Counted from the first letter of the stretch, positions 32,385 to 41,856 are shown. The stretch is DNA of 64,000 bases from Mucilaginibacter jinjuensis (GCF_028596025.1 NZ_CP117167.1:372001-436000); one strand, 5' to 3'. Translations and numbers: made by a program. The notes: generated by a model not told the origin, from the sequence alone.

Positions 32385-33866
32385 TTATTTATTTCTGAAG
32401 CCTTCGGCTATGGTATATCTTTTGGTCATAAAATCTTTTTCGAGCAGCTTAACCCAGTAACTGCGGGTTGCTATAAATAGCAGGCCTATTATCCCTAAAG
32501 CTATAAATGCAATATCGGCATGCCCCAGTAATGAGAATGGCCAGTAAATAAGATAAGGGCCAATCATCAACGGGAAACTGAGCAGTAATTGGGTTGCACC
32601 AACACCTTCCCAGTTAAATGATGCGCCTTTAGATAGGTCGATACGCTTATAGTTGCGGTTCGCAAAAAACAGCACAATGGTTGCATTAATGCCCAGATTC
32701 CAGAGAAACATGGCAAATTGCACAAGCAGGATATGCCAGCCATAATATACATAAGGGATGGTAAGTATAAATACAATGGTTGATACGAGCGAAAATAACA
32801 GGTATTTAGCCCGGAGGAAATCCTTAAAATCAACCTTGCTTACCAGTATACCATCGAAATGGCTGGCTTGCCAGCTAAACATGTATTGCCCGTAGCTGAT
32901 GATGAAAATGCCCGTCATTAATAAAGCTGGTAATAACTTAATGCCGGGCATGTTTTGGTAATGTGGATTGGCATAAAATATAATTCCATAGAACATAAAT
33001 AACAACGAAACCACCAGTGATGAGCGGGGGCGCTTATTACGAAGAATCAATTTAATCTCATTAGCTGCCAGATCACCAATGTGGCCGAAATATCCCAGCA
33101 AAGGAATTTCTGTGCTGCTTTTATAGGCTGATGCCTTGCGCGAACCCAACTCTTCGAGGTAAAGGTTATCTTTAAGATACAGGAAGTTGAAGTAATACAT
33201 CACCCCGCCTAATAACAACGGTAACAACACCCAAACCGGCTGCGCAATTAAATGCCCGAACAAAAAGCCTGATGCCTTGCTGATAGAGTACAGGTGCCAC
33301 GAAAAATCGCCTATGCCGGCTAATATCAATACGGCGGCAGCTACTAAAAACACCCAGCCGTTTAAGTTCGATTTACGTTTGATGTATAGCGCCAGGTAAT
33401 TATTAAATATAGTTAAACCGATGATGCCCAGCATGAATACCGTTGCTACTCCGGCACCGTTTTCATGCGCGATGATCTTAAATGTAAAGGGCGTAAACAG
33501 GATAAGCGGCCACAGGTTAAATACCGATAATATGGCTGTAAATGATAAGTAACCCACCAGCGTATTGCGCTTAATAGGCAAGGTTAAATAAGGCTGTACG
33601 CGCAGGGTGGGCAGTTCCTGCAGTTGCAGGCGCATCAGCAGATCGAACAGGTAATAGTAGAGGATGATGCCACAAAATGCAGGGATCAGGTCTTCATCCG
33701 GTAAAACCTTATCGAGGATCTTATCCATATAAAAGGCAACCACCAGTATGTTAAGCAGCAGGTATAATACCAGTATAGCCATTACAATGCGTATGGCAAT
33801 AGTTTTGCCTGTATTTTTAGATCGCCAAAAGGCTTTTAGTTCGTGTTGTGCAAAGGTTGATATCAT
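32385..33866 (-). CDS. ABC transporter permease (DUF5687-like)
   Basis: A 493-residue membrane protein with about twelve hydrophobic segments. The N terminus (TFAQHELKAFWRSKNTGKTIAIRIVMAILVLYLLL) resembles DUF5687 permeases of Bacteroidota. The first half (1-225) and the second half (265-493) each begin with a cytosolic helix facing a set of about six membrane helices, as in fused ABC-2 permeases. It is the first gene of a two-gene exporter unit with the ATPase at 31675-32382. Confidence 0.82.
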   Translation of the reverse strand: MISTFAQHELKAFWRSKNTGKTIAIRIVMAILVLYLLLNILVVAFYMDKILDKVLPDEDLIPAFCGIILYYYLFDLLMRLQLQELPTLRVQPYLTLPIKRNTLVGYLSFTAILSVFNLWPLILFTPFTFKIIAHENGAGVATVFMLGIIGLTIFNNYLALYIKRKSNLNGWVFLVAAAVLILAGIGDFSWHLYSISKASGFLFGHLIAQPVWVLLPLLLGGVMYYFNFLYLKDNLYLEELGSRKASAYKSSTEIPLLGYFGHIGDLAANEIKLILRNKRPRSSLVVSLLFMFYGIIFYANPHYQNMPGIKLLPALLMTGIFIISYGQYMFSWQASHFDGILVSKVDFKDFLRAKYLLFSLVSTIVFILTIPYVYYGWHILLVQFAMFLWNLGINATIVLFFANRNYKRIDLSKGASFNWEGVGATQLLLSFPLMIGPYLIYWPFSLLGHADIAFIALGIIGLLFIATRSYWVKLLEKDFMTKRYTIAEGFRNK

Positions 33867-34082
33867 TTATATAAAGGCAGGTTTGTGTTAAGTTTAAATT
33901 AATCAGCGCTCAAGATAATTAATAAAATAAACACAACCTAAGGTGGTGCAGGCTTTTTTTAATCGAAACAAAATAAAGACTTAATGCTTAGTTATCCAGT
34001 AACTTAGAAGCAGTATGTTATCCCTTCGTCACATTAATCTAACAGACTGAATTTACCGACTTAACATTGAAACATTTATTTT

Positions 34083-34090
34083 TACGTTTG
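34083..34090 (+). promoter_or_regulatory. -7 promoter-like box (TACGTTTG) of the glycosidase gene
   Basis: TACGTTTG lies 19 bases before the ATG. A TTG occurs at 34067-34069, but the 13-base spacing is short, so only the -7 box is supported. Confidence 0.4.
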
Positions 34091-34109
34091 CGTAAACCTC
34101 TGCCTGTAC

Positions 34110-35846
34110 ATGAATAAGCACCCTATTTTAATTAAACCAATATTGATCTCTTTTTTACTCTTTCTGGGTTTGCAGGCCTGTACCAAAAGCGCAAGCCTGA
34201 AGTCGGATGGCATAAAGCCAGATAGTGGTATTGTTGTCACTAAACCAACTGATCCTGCTATTGCTGCCACGCAAGGCTTCTTTTTAGATAACTGGCAGCC
34301 CAAAAGCTTAGTTGTACCCATGTTTACTGATGTGGAAACGGTGCCAACCGGCGTTGTTGACGCCACAGTAACCATTGATGCCAAAGATGTAATTACTAAA
34401 GTATCGCCATACCTGTTCGGCAATAATATTAACACTTTTATGAGCCAGGTAGTAACCGAACCTGCGCTTATTAAAAATATAACCAACCTGGCGCCAAAGA
34501 TTGTCCGCGCACCGGGCGGTAGCTTATCTGATCTGTTTTTCTGGAGCGCCGTTCCCAGCGTAAAGCCAACGGATGTACCGGCTACTATTACGGTAATGGG
34601 TAATAAGCTGGGCACGGATACCGCTTTCTGGTATGGAAAAAACACTGCCCCGTGGACTTTGAGCGTAGATAATTACTACCAAACCCTGCAAACCACTAAC
34701 AGCACAGGTATTATTACCATTAACTATGGTTATGCCCGTTATGGCACCAGCGCCCACCCCGACCAAACTGCTGCCCACATGGCAGCCGAATGGGTGCGTT
34801 ACGACAGGGGTCGCACCAAATTCTGGGAAATTGGTAACGAAAACTACGGTATGTGGGAAGCAGGTTATAAAATAGATGTTACCCAAAATAAAGACGGCCA
34901 GCCCGAAACCCTGACCGGCGCATTATACGGCCAGCACTTTAAAGTATTTGCCGATTCGATGCGCAAAGCTGCCGCCGAAGTAAACAGTACCATTAAAATT
35001 GGTGCAGTGATGACGGCCAGCGCCGTATTGGGCGGAACCATCATCCCTAACTGGAATGCTGATGTATTAAGCGCCATTAATAGCTATGCCGATTTCTACG
35101 TGGTACACAACTACTACACCCCGTTTGCCGAAAACTCGACAGCTGCAACCATCCTCAATACCCCTGCTACCGAAACACGCAATATGATGACCTATATCCA
35201 GGAGTCAACCAGCGTAGCTCCCAAGCCTATTGCATTAAGCGAATGGAATATCCAGGCCGTAGGAAATAACCAGGATGTATCGAACATTGCAGGCTTACAT
35301 GCAGCGATGGTTTTGGGCGAAGTTATCCAGTCCAAATATGGTGAGGCCAGCCGATGGGCACTGGCCGGTGTATGGAATAAAGGTGATGATATGGGCATGT
35401 TTAATGCAGGCGATGAGCCAGGTGGAGCTGCTAAGTGGTCGCCGCGGCCCGCATTTTTTTACATGTATTATTTCCAGAAATATTTTGGCGACCGCATGGT
35501 GGCTTCAACCGTTACCGGAAGTACGGATGTGATGAGCTATGCATCTACCTTTAATTCTGGCCAGGCGGGTGTGGTACTTGTTAATAAAGGGACTGCCGAC
35601 CATGTGGTTACGCTGGATATGAAGAACTTTAAACCAGGCGCACGTTTTTACTACTACACCTTAAAAGGAGGTACGGATGCTACCTTCTCGCGCCAGGTTA
35701 TTGTGAATGGTATCGGGCCATCAGGGGTATCGGGCGGGCCGGATGATTATGTTTCGGTGAAACCATTCTCCACCAATGTGGCCAAAGGCTTAAAAGTTAA
35801 TGTGCCTGCTTATGGTGCTGTATTTTTAGCTGTTGAAGGTAAATAG
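34110..35846 (+). CDS. Clan-A glycoside hydrolase lipoprotein, alpha-L-arabinofuranosidase-like
   Basis: A 578-residue lipoprotein (LGLQAC, Cys24). After a linker comes a TIM-barrel domain (about 95-470) with APGGSLSD, the acid/base Glu in WEIGNENYGMWE (E244) and the nucleophile in ALSEWN (E378), as in GH51/GH30-like clan-A enzymes. A C-terminal beta-sandwich (about 475-578) includes GVVLVNKGTADHVVTLDM. The layout agrees with arabinofuranosidase-type enzymes, but the exact GH family and substrate were not verified. No SusC/SusD pair is nearby. Confidence 0.8.
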   Translation: MNKHPILIKPILISFLLFLGLQACTKSASLKSDGIKPDSGIVVTKPTDPAIAATQGFFLDNWQPKSLVVPMFTDVETVPTGVVDATVTIDAKDVITKVSPYLFGNNINTFMSQVVTEPALIKNITNLAPKIVRAPGGSLSDLFFWSAVPSVKPTDVPATITVMGNKLGTDTAFWYGKNTAPWTLSVDNYYQTLQTTNSTGIITINYGYARYGTSAHPDQTAAHMAAEWVRYDRGRTKFWEIGNENYGMWEAGYKIDVTQNKDGQPETLTGALYGQHFKVFADSMRKAAAEVNSTIKIGAVMTASAVLGGTIIPNWNADVLSAINSYADFYVVHNYYTPFAENSTAATILNTPATETRNMMTYIQESTSVAPKPIALSEWNIQAVGNNQDVSNIAGLHAAMVLGEVIQSKYGEASRWALAGVWNKGDDMGMFNAGDEPGGAAKWSPRPAFFYMYYFQKYFGDRMVASTVTGSTDVMSYASTFNSGQAGVVLVNKGTADHVVTLDMKNFKPGARFYYYTLKGGTDATFSRQVIVNGIGPSGVSGGPDDYVSVKPFSTNVAKGLKVNVPAYGAVFLAVEGK

Positions 35847-35867
35847 TATGCACGAACAGAAAGTGCT

Positions 35868-35875
35868 TATCTTCG
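35868..35875 (+). promoter_or_regulatory. -7 promoter-like box (TATCTTCG) of truC
   Basis: TATCTTCG lies seven bases before the ATG and differs from TAnnTTTG at one position. Confidence 0.4.
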
Positions 35876-35882
35876 CAAACTT

Positions 35883-36560
35883 ATGCTGAGTATTTTATAT
35901 CGCGATGAGCACCTGATTGCCATTAACAAACCCCACGGCCTGCTGGTGCACCGCTCTAAAATTGCCGACGATACGGATGTGTTCGCCTTGCAATTACTGC
36001 GCGATCAAATTGGTCAGCCGGTTTACCCTGTGCATCGCCTCGATCGCAAAACTGCCGGGATATTGCTTTTTGCGTTAGATAAACCCACCGATATCAGCAT
36101 GCAGCAACAGTTTATGAACAAGGCTGTAGTAAAAAAGTACCTTGCCATTGTGCGTGGTTATACAGATCCCATTGGCGAAATTGATTACCCATTACGTAAA
36201 GAGAACGGTACTTTACAAGATGCCTTTACGGCTTACACTACATTAAAGCAGTCGGAACTGCCGGTTGCTTTCGGTAATCACCCTACTTCGCGTTATTCAT
36301 TAGTGGAAGCCACGCCAACAACCGGCCGTATGCACCAGTTGCGCAAGCATTTCAAGCATATTTTTCACCCCATTATCGGCGACCGTACACATGGCTGTAA
36401 TAAGCAGAACAAACTGTTTCTGGAACAATGGGAAATGGAAACCATGCTACTCCACGCATCTTACCTGAAATTTACACATCCCCTAACCGGCGAGATTGTG
36501 GAGATTGAAGCCCCGGTGCATGATGAGTTTAACAGGGTTATGAATTTGATGAACTGGTAG
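35883..36560 (+). CDS. truC: tRNA pseudouridine synthase, TruC-like
   Basis: A 225-residue RluA-family enzyme. The catalytic motif HRLDRKTAG (51-59) contains D54. The compact single-domain form without an S4 domain, starting MLSILYRDEHLIAINKPHGLLVH, matches TruC, which modifies uridine-65 of some tRNAs. RMHQLRKHFKHI is the conserved RNA-contacting motif. Assignment of the exact site is by family. Confidence 0.9.
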   Translation: MLSILYRDEHLIAINKPHGLLVHRSKIADDTDVFALQLLRDQIGQPVYPVHRLDRKTAGILLFALDKPTDISMQQQFMNKAVVKKYLAIVRGYTDPIGEIDYPLRKENGTLQDAFTAYTTLKQSELPVAFGNHPTSRYSLVEATPTTGRMHQLRKHFKHIFHPIIGDRTHGCNKQNKLFLEQWEMETMLLHASYLKFTHPLTGEIVEIEAPVHDEFNRVMNLMNW

Positions 36561-36573
36561 GCTATCGCTATCG

Positions 36574-36681
36574 TCCCGATTAACATCGGGATGGTAAAAC
36601 TATGGTAAGGTTTCACCTTACCGTAAGCTGAAAGCTTACAACTGTACTGTCACAAGTTACGCTGCGCTAAACTTGCGACAG
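36574..36681. repeat. Tandem set of four hairpins
   Basis: The four consecutive stems are TCCCGAT/ATCGGGA (36574-36591), GGTAAGG/CCTTACC (36604-36622), GTAAGCT/AGCTTAC (36623-36639) and CTGTCACAAGTT/AACTTGCGACAG (36647-36681, one G-U pair). They fill the space between convergent truC and the hydrolase gene and end at the latter's stop codon. Confidence 0.8.
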
Positions 36682-36682
36682 C

Positions 36683-37546
36683 TTAAGACAGCGTATCGTT
36701 TATCATTTCAACCACATCGGCAATCATATTCGGTTCTATCAAAATTTTATCGTGGCCTGCGCCGTTGTAGGCTTTGGTTTTGATGAAATTTCGGGTTGAT
36801 AGAAATTCTTGCAAGTATTGGTATGGTGCAATCCTATCCGTTTCATCATAGGCAATCCAGTGGTTCAGGCTGGCATCATGTTTATAACGGGCATCTAAGG
36901 TAAAATTGGCAAACTTATCATTAAACACGCGCCTGAAATCGGCATAGAAAACTTCCTGTGCTTCAACCGGTACTTCATTAGCGTTCATGGTGGCTTTAAA
37001 GTTTTCTTTTAAATGTACCAAAGGTGTAAGGCTGATGAGTAGTTTAGGCCTGATACCGGTTTCATTAATGGTAATCACATTGCCTATAGCACCAAGGGAA
37101 TGTCCGATCAAAATATCGGGCTCGCCATACTCGCGGATTATCGCTTTAGTCGCCTGCACATACATTAACAAGTTGGCTAAATCGCCCTCAGAACTACCGT
37201 TTCCCGGTGCGTCAAAAGCGATGATCTGGGTATCTGGGATGGTACGCAGTTGGGTAATCAGCTCATAAAAATCTGCCGCTTTGGATGCCCAGCCGTGGGT
37301 TAAGAGAATTTTCCTTCGGCCTGCTCCCCAGATAAAACCGTTAAAGTTAAGCTCCGATTTGGTGAAGAAGGCATCGAGTGCTTTCAGCGTAAATTTGTGG
37401 GCCTCGTCCAAAAGCAAATTTACCGGGTAGCGTACCGGCATTTTAGGCGAGTAGCAGATCAGCTGCCAAAGCAGTTGGTTATACTCCGGCGTAGTTTTGT
37501 CGGTGGCAGTTTTTATATCGTTAATGATGCTCTTCAGCTTTTTCAT
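36683..37546 (-). CDS. Alpha/beta hydrolase
   Basis: A 287-residue cytosolic protein with a hydrolase core: oxyanion-hole HGW (84-86), nucleophile elbow GHSLG (148-152, S150), an acid residue in YDETDRIAPYQ (about 233-236) and the catalytic His in GAGHDKIL (about H264). A helical N-terminal extension of about 65 residues precedes the core. Probably an esterase or lipase-like enzyme; the substrate is unknown. Confidence 0.86.
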   Translation of the reverse strand: MKKLKSIINDIKTATDKTTPEYNQLLWQLICYSPKMPVRYPVNLLLDEAHKFTLKALDAFFTKSELNFNGFIWGAGRRKILLTHGWASKAADFYELITQLRTIPDTQIIAFDAPGNGSSEGDLANLLMYVQATKAIIREYGEPDILIGHSLGAIGNVITINETGIRPKLLISLTPLVHLKENFKATMNANEVPVEAQEVFYADFRRVFNDKFANFTLDARYKHDASLNHWIAYDETDRIAPYQYLQEFLSTRNFIKTKAYNGAGHDKILIEPNMIADVVEMINDTLS

Positions 37547-37644
37547 AGGCTCAGCAAATAGAAAGGTGCATTACAAAGCTAAAATAATGGTTCGCTTTGC
37601 AATGCACCTGTTCAGGTTTCTGACAATATACTGATCGGGAAAGC

Positions 37645-39615
37645 TTATGCTTCCATCTCCACCCGTTTCAATTTGATATTGCTTAACGGGTTTACAACCA
37701 GTGGTATTTTCTCAATCCGGGTTTCACTGGTATCCAAACCAAAGGCTTTGGCTTCGCTTTGAGCCAAGCTTTTAATAGCAAAATAACTATTGAGGATAAA
37801 TCCTTCTTTAACGCTGAAGTTGTTATTGTACGACAGGAATTTTTCCATAATGATAAACTGGAAATCGGCAGGCAGGTTGTAGCTGCTCAGCGATTCGTAC
37901 TTGCTGGTAATATCCAGTTCGCCGCGGCTTATCATATCTTCAACCACCTTGCGGAACAGTACATTGATTCTCGGTTGGATCCTGAATCCTAAACGGAACT
38001 CCACACGGATCACTTTATCATCTTCAAGCTCCTGTACGCTGTACTCCATGGTGTATGGATCGTCCATGCGTTCAATGTGGATGAACCAGTAAACATCGGC
38101 GCGTTTAGGTTTACGGCTTAATATCGAATAGATGATCTTTTGCTCAATCTGCTTACTATTATTAGCTTTAGTGAGGTAGATTAAGTGAGTAGCATATTTC
38201 GGGATCCCCTGGTCGTTACTCATAGCTTGCAGCATCGGGATGTAATCCTTCAGATCAACAAAGTTTAAGAAACGGTTGTTGATCTTACGTGCACGGTACC
38301 AGATGTACATGGTAAATATCAAGCCGATCTCGAATACCAGGAAGAATAATCTTTTCAGCAATTTAACGGCGTTGGCTACAAAGAATGAGAACTCTACAGT
38401 CAGGAATATAGAAACGATAATCACCACCAGCCACAGCGGCCAGTGCTTTACATAACGCATAAAGTAATACATCAATATCGTGGTCATGATCATGGCTACG
38501 GTGATAGAGAAACCATAAGCTGCCGTCATATTCTCTGAAGTACGGAAATACATCGTAACCGCAATACAACCGAAACACAATAACCAGTTAATGCTCGGGA
38601 TATAAATTTGCCCGCGAATGTTTGATGGATATTTAATGGTGATCCTCGGCCAGAAATTCATGCTCACAGCCTCACTAATCAATGTAAATGAACCACTGAT
38701 TAAAGCCTGGCTGGCAATAATAGTAGCCAATGTAGCAATACCGATAGACGGGATTAAAAAGAAATGCGGAACAATTTCGAAGAATGGATTTACACCCGCA
38801 AAGTTGACATATTTATGTTGGGTTAAAACCCATGCGCCCTGCCCTAAGTAGTTTAATACCAGAGTGGTTTTAACAAAGATCCAGCTTACCTGGATGTTTT
38901 TACGGCCGCAATGGCCAAGGTCTGAATACAAAGCCTCGGCACCTGTGGTACATAAAAATACAGCACCCAATAGCCAGAAACCACGTGGATGTTCGCGCAG
39001 TAAATGGAAACCATACATCGGGTTCAATGCTTTGAAAATTTCGGGGAAATGAACAATTTGCATCATCCCCAATGTGCCCAGCATTACAAACCAGATGAGC
39101 ATTATCGGCCCGAATAATGAACCAACCACATTGGTGCCAAATTGCTGAACAAAAAACAGCAGCAATATGATACCGATAACAATACCCAATATAAGCATAT
39201 TGCCCGGCACGAAATCTTTAGCCAGCGATGGCACCAGGCCCAAACCCTCGATAGCTGAGGTTACCGAGATAGGCGGGGTAATAATACCATCGGCCAGCAA
39301 CGTACCTGCACCAACTATGGATGGGATAGCCAGCCATTTACCATAACGGCGCACCAAGGCATAAAGGGAAAAGATACCACCTTCGCCACGGTTATCGGCT
39401 TGTAGGGTAATAAAGATGTACTTGAAGGTAGTTTGCAGCGTAAGTGTCCAGAACACGCAGGAGATTGCGCCCAGAACGAGGAACTCGCCGTGGCTGCCGC
39501 CTTCTTTTAATAATGTTTGAAATGTGTATAGTGGCGAAGTACCAATATCACCAAAGATGATGCCCAGCGTAATTAACACGCCGGCGGCTGATAGCTTTCT
39601 GACGTGTGAGCTCAT
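37645..39615 (-). CDS. kup: KUP-family potassium uptake protein
   Basis: A 656-residue inner-membrane K+ transporter. It opens with the family motif GVLITLGIIFGDIGTSPLYTFQTLL (13-37), including the conserved GDIGTSPLY, and has about twelve membrane helices up to residue 450. The hydrophilic C-terminal domain is about 200 residues long. DNRGEGGIFSLYAL and TGAEALYSDLGHCG are further family signatures. The length is normal. A stem-loop lies in its leader at 39634-39661. It is transcribed alone. Confidence 0.95.
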   Translation of the reverse strand: MSSHVRKLSAAGVLITLGIIFGDIGTSPLYTFQTLLKEGGSHGEFLVLGAISCVFWTLTLQTTFKYIFITLQADNRGEGGIFSLYALVRRYGKWLAIPSIVGAGTLLADGIITPPISVTSAIEGLGLVPSLAKDFVPGNMLILGIVIGIILLLFFVQQFGTNVVGSLFGPIMLIWFVMLGTLGMMQIVHFPEIFKALNPMYGFHLLREHPRGFWLLGAVFLCTTGAEALYSDLGHCGRKNIQVSWIFVKTTLVLNYLGQGAWVLTQHKYVNFAGVNPFFEIVPHFFLIPSIGIATLATIIASQALISGSFTLISEAVSMNFWPRITIKYPSNIRGQIYIPSINWLLCFGCIAVTMYFRTSENMTAAYGFSITVAMIMTTILMYYFMRYVKHWPLWLVVIIVSIFLTVEFSFFVANAVKLLKRLFFLVFEIGLIFTMYIWYRARKINNRFLNFVDLKDYIPMLQAMSNDQGIPKYATHLIYLTKANNSKQIEQKIIYSILSRKPKRADVYWFIHIERMDDPYTMEYSVQELEDDKVIRVEFRLGFRIQPRINVLFRKVVEDMISRGELDITSKYESLSSYNLPADFQFIIMEKFLSYNNNFSVKEGFILNSYFAIKSLAQSEAKAFGLDTSETRIEKIPLVVNPLSNIKLKRVEMEA

Positions 39616-39633
39616 GAATGGGGAGAAATATTA

Positions 39634-39661
39634 GAACAGCTGCCAGACAGGCAAACTGTTC
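39634..39661 (-). promoter_or_regulatory. Stem-loop in the kup leader
   Basis: GAACAGCTGCC (39634-39644) can pair with GGCAAACTGTTC (39650-39661) with a small internal loop. It ends about 18 bases before the kup ATG, so it would be in the untranslated leader. No known riboswitch class was recognised. Confidence 0.35.
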
Positions 39662-39782
39662 TTGTGATTAAATAGGGGAATTGTAAATACATAACAATCG
39701 CCCATGTTCAACCACCATGCCATTTTGAAAAAATATGCCCTTGATGTTATTTAAACGAGGATTTGCTTTTTAGTAAATTTAA

Positions 39783-39827
39783 AACCCTACCAAAATGGAG
39801 TGGTTTTATTTCCATTTTGGTAGGGTT
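39783..39827 (-). terminator. Terminator with a 17-bp stem
   Basis: The 17 bases at 39783-39799 pair exactly with 39811-39827 (core CCCTACCAAAATGGA). Read on the minus strand the stem is followed by TTTTAAATTT, so it terminates the gene at 39826-40035, whose stop codon it includes. Confidence 0.8.
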
Positions 39828-40035
39828 AATCTAAGATATAGCACTCAAAACCATTTGTTTTGAGGAGTTCGGCTATCTTAACAGGGCAAAATTCGTCGCC
39901 CTGGATGCGGAGTATTTTATCGCAATCGTCCAGGTCAAAATTAGCCCTGCTTTTTGGGAAGTACTGCCGCAGTAAAGTGAGCAAGCCCTGGGCTTGCGAT
40001 TGGTATTTTACATTGGTTTTAAATACTTCTACCAT
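39826..40035 (-). CDS. Small conserved-looking protein with a ferredoxin-like pattern
   Basis: A 69-residue protein (MVEVFKTNVKYQSQAQGLLTLL...). The beta-alpha-beta-beta-alpha-beta order of its predicted elements and length match the HMA/ferredoxin-like fold, but the CxxC metal motif is missing; only two separate Cys remain. It ends FECYILD. It lies eight bases after the stop codon of the next VOC gene on the same strand, so it may be cotranscribed with it. Function unknown. Confidence 0.65.
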   Translation of the reverse strand: MVEVFKTNVKYQSQAQGLLTLLRQYFPKSRANFDLDDCDKILRIQGDEFCPVKIAELLKTNGFECYILD

Positions 40036-40043
40036 CTTAAATG

Positions 40044-40481
40044 TTAGGTGTGCTGGGTAGTAAAGCGCGGGTCGTAGCTAATCATCCATTGTATACCAAA
40101 TTTGTCTGTAAGCTGTCCGTAGTAGGCACCCCAAAACATATCCTGCATGGGCAGCGTTTTCTCTCCGCCTGCTGAAAGTTTGGTATAAAGGTCGTCTGAT
40201 TCTTCTTTGCTTTCTGTGCCTAATGTTAAATGAAAGTTATTACCGACGGTTAACTGCTGGCCCATTGAGCCCAGTACATCTGTGCCCATTATCATATTGC
40301 CTTTAACAGGCAAAGCGATGTGCATAATTTTTTGCTTGTCTTCATCGCTCATATTTTCAGAACCGTCCATGCCGTCAAAGCGCATGATCATGGCAAAATC
40401 GCCACCGAAAATCGATTTGTAAAAATTGAAAGCTTCTTCGGTAGTACCGTCGAAGTTTAAATACGGGTTAATTGCTATCAT
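40044..40481 (-). CDS. VOC-fold protein, PhnB/DUF3335-like glyoxalase superfamily
   Basis: A 145-residue protein with two paired beta-alpha-beta-beta-beta modules. It has the PhnB-type opening INPYLNFDGTTEEAFNFYKSIFGG, then IMHIALPVKGNMIMGTD and a C-terminal WGAYYGQLTDKFGIQWMISYD. Members of this group are annotated as PhnB or 3-demethylubiquinone methyltransferase-like, but the activity is usually unknown. It belongs to the 41856-40044 run of small genes. Confidence 0.85.
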   Translation of the reverse strand: MIAINPYLNFDGTTEEAFNFYKSIFGGDFAMIMRFDGMDGSENMSDEDKQKIMHIALPVKGNMIMGTDVLGSMGQQLTVGNNFHLTLGTESKEESDDLYTKLSAGGEKTLPMQDMFWGAYYGQLTDKFGIQWMISYDPRFTTQHT

Positions 40482-40499
40482 AATTGTAGATTTTAGTGT

Positions 40500-41039
40500 T
40501 TATGCTTCTAATACATTTTTCAGGTTAACAAGTCCGGTTTCAAGGTCGCCGCCTATCATTTTATCCATGTTCATAAATAGCAGCATAATATTCATAGGGT
40601 AAGCCATTTTGCTGGTGAATGTCCATGTTACTTTAGTTTTATTGAGTGGCAGTGCATCGGTAATCATGCTGGCTTTGGCCAGTCCTTCAAAAGGTTTAAT
40701 AAAGTGGATTTCGCTGTTCAGCATTTCGCCTTCGTTAATGCCGGTAATGGTTTGTTCGCCCTGGCCTACCTTTTTATTATCGCTGTTCCAACTGGATTTA
40801 AATCCAACCGTACCATCCGTGCCGGTGTATTCCTTCTTCATCCCAGGGTCCATCATCACCCATACACTGTAGTTGTCCTGATTTTTAAGATATTTGATAT
40901 AATCGAAAACTACCTGTTTGGGCTGATCGATCACTACACTTCGTGTTACCGTATATTCGCTTTTGGTAACGGCGGCCAGTAATAAAAACACAGCCACAAC
41001 AATGGCTATGCTGATAACTATGTATAGTAGTGCACTCAT
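40500..41039 (-). CDS. SRPBCC-family protein with N-terminal membrane anchor
   Basis: A 179-residue protein with one N-terminal membrane helix (about 4-25), followed by a START/polyketide-cyclase-like domain: VTRSVVIDQPKQVVFDYIKYLKNQDNYSVWV and a long hydrophobic C-terminal helix. This is the common YndB/SRPBCC layout. The ligand is unknown. Its first base is shared with the stop of the DoxX gene upstream. Confidence 0.85.
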   Translation of the reverse strand: MSALLYIVISIAIVVAVFLLLAAVTKSEYTVTRSVVIDQPKQVVFDYIKYLKNQDNYSVWVMMDPGMKKEYTGTDGTVGFKSSWNSDNKKVGQGEQTITGINEGEMLNSEIHFIKPFEGLAKASMITDALPLNKTKVTWTFTSKMAYPMNIMLLFMNMDKMIGGDLETGLVNLKNVLEA

Positions 41040-41437
41040 TATACATTTGATTTAAAGGGTGCGTATATTTTATGGTAGGTAATGTATGATACCAGCAGGA
41101 TAACCATACCTACAATTGGCAGTATAGCACCTTTGGGGCCGTCCATCACCACATCGCCCACCAGGGCCGAGATTAATGAGATGCCGAAACCTACATATCC
41201 CCATTCTTTATACCGCGGTGGTATCATCGGCAGAATTAATAATATACCGCCGATAATTTTACCGATAGAAAGTTCGATCCTGAAATAATCGGGGTAGCCT
41301 AAGTGGGCTATACCCGCTTTTGCAAGCGGGCTGTTGAAGGTAAGGGCGGGTATTACAGAATCTAACAGAACAAAAATTGTGGTAAATATCCAGTATATAA
41401 CCCGGGTTGATTTTGTGCTTTGGGGTGCGGTTGCCAT
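41039..41437 (-). CDS. DoxX-like small membrane protein
   Basis: A 132-residue protein with four membrane helices (about 12-30, 52-72, 78-96 and 103-122). The motif FRIELSIGKIIGGILLILPMIPPRYKEWGYVGFG is typical of DoxX-like proteins. It overlaps the SRPBCC gene by one base and is therefore coupled to it. Function unknown; members are often linked to redox or quinone-related processes. Confidence 0.85.
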   Translation of the reverse strand: MATAPQSTKSTRVIYWIFTTIFVLLDSVIPALTFNSPLAKAGIAHLGYPDYFRIELSIGKIIGGILLILPMIPPRYKEWGYVGFGISLISALVGDVVMDGPKGAILPIVGMVILLVSYITYHKIYAPFKSNV

Positions 41438-41472
41438 AATTTAAGAAGTGATTGTTTTAGATTTATAATTGC

Positions 41473-41856
41473 CTATTCCTGTATTACGGATAAAATATTC
41501 CCTGCCGGATCTGTAAACCAGGCAATGAGCGGGCCACCGTCCCGGAAAATATTATCGTCGTCGGTTTTAAAGCCGGGCCAGTCGTAGCTTTCAAATTTTA
41601 CGCCTTTGGCTTTAAGTTGCTTTACAGCTTCGGCCACATCAGCTACCGGGAAGTTGAGTATAGTAAAGCTGGCCGGGGTATGGTTGGGCTTGGGGTAAAT
41701 AATTATTTTACCACCGCCAGCAATGTGCAAGGTTAGTATGCCCTGCATTTCGGGGTTCTCTTCAACCTCCAATCCTAATATATCGCTGTAAAATGCTTTG
41801 GCAGCGGCTACATCATTTACCGAAAATCCGCTGAATGCTTTTGTGTCTTTAAACAT
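41473..41856 (-). CDS. VOC-family (glyoxalase-like) protein
   Basis: A 127-residue single VOC domain. [26 protein letters not shown] opens the domain, and [20 protein letters not shown] closes it in the manner of glyoxalase/bleomycin-resistance proteins. It is the first gene of the minus-strand group with DoxX, SRPBCC and PhnB-like genes. The substrate is unknown. Confidence 0.88.
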   Translation of the reverse strand: MFKDTKAFSGFSVNDVAAAKAFYSDILGLEVEENPEMQGILTLHIAGGGKIIIYPKPNHTPASFTILNFPVADVAEAVKQLKAKGVKFESYDWPGFKTDDDNIFRDGGPLIAWFTDPAGNILSVIQE

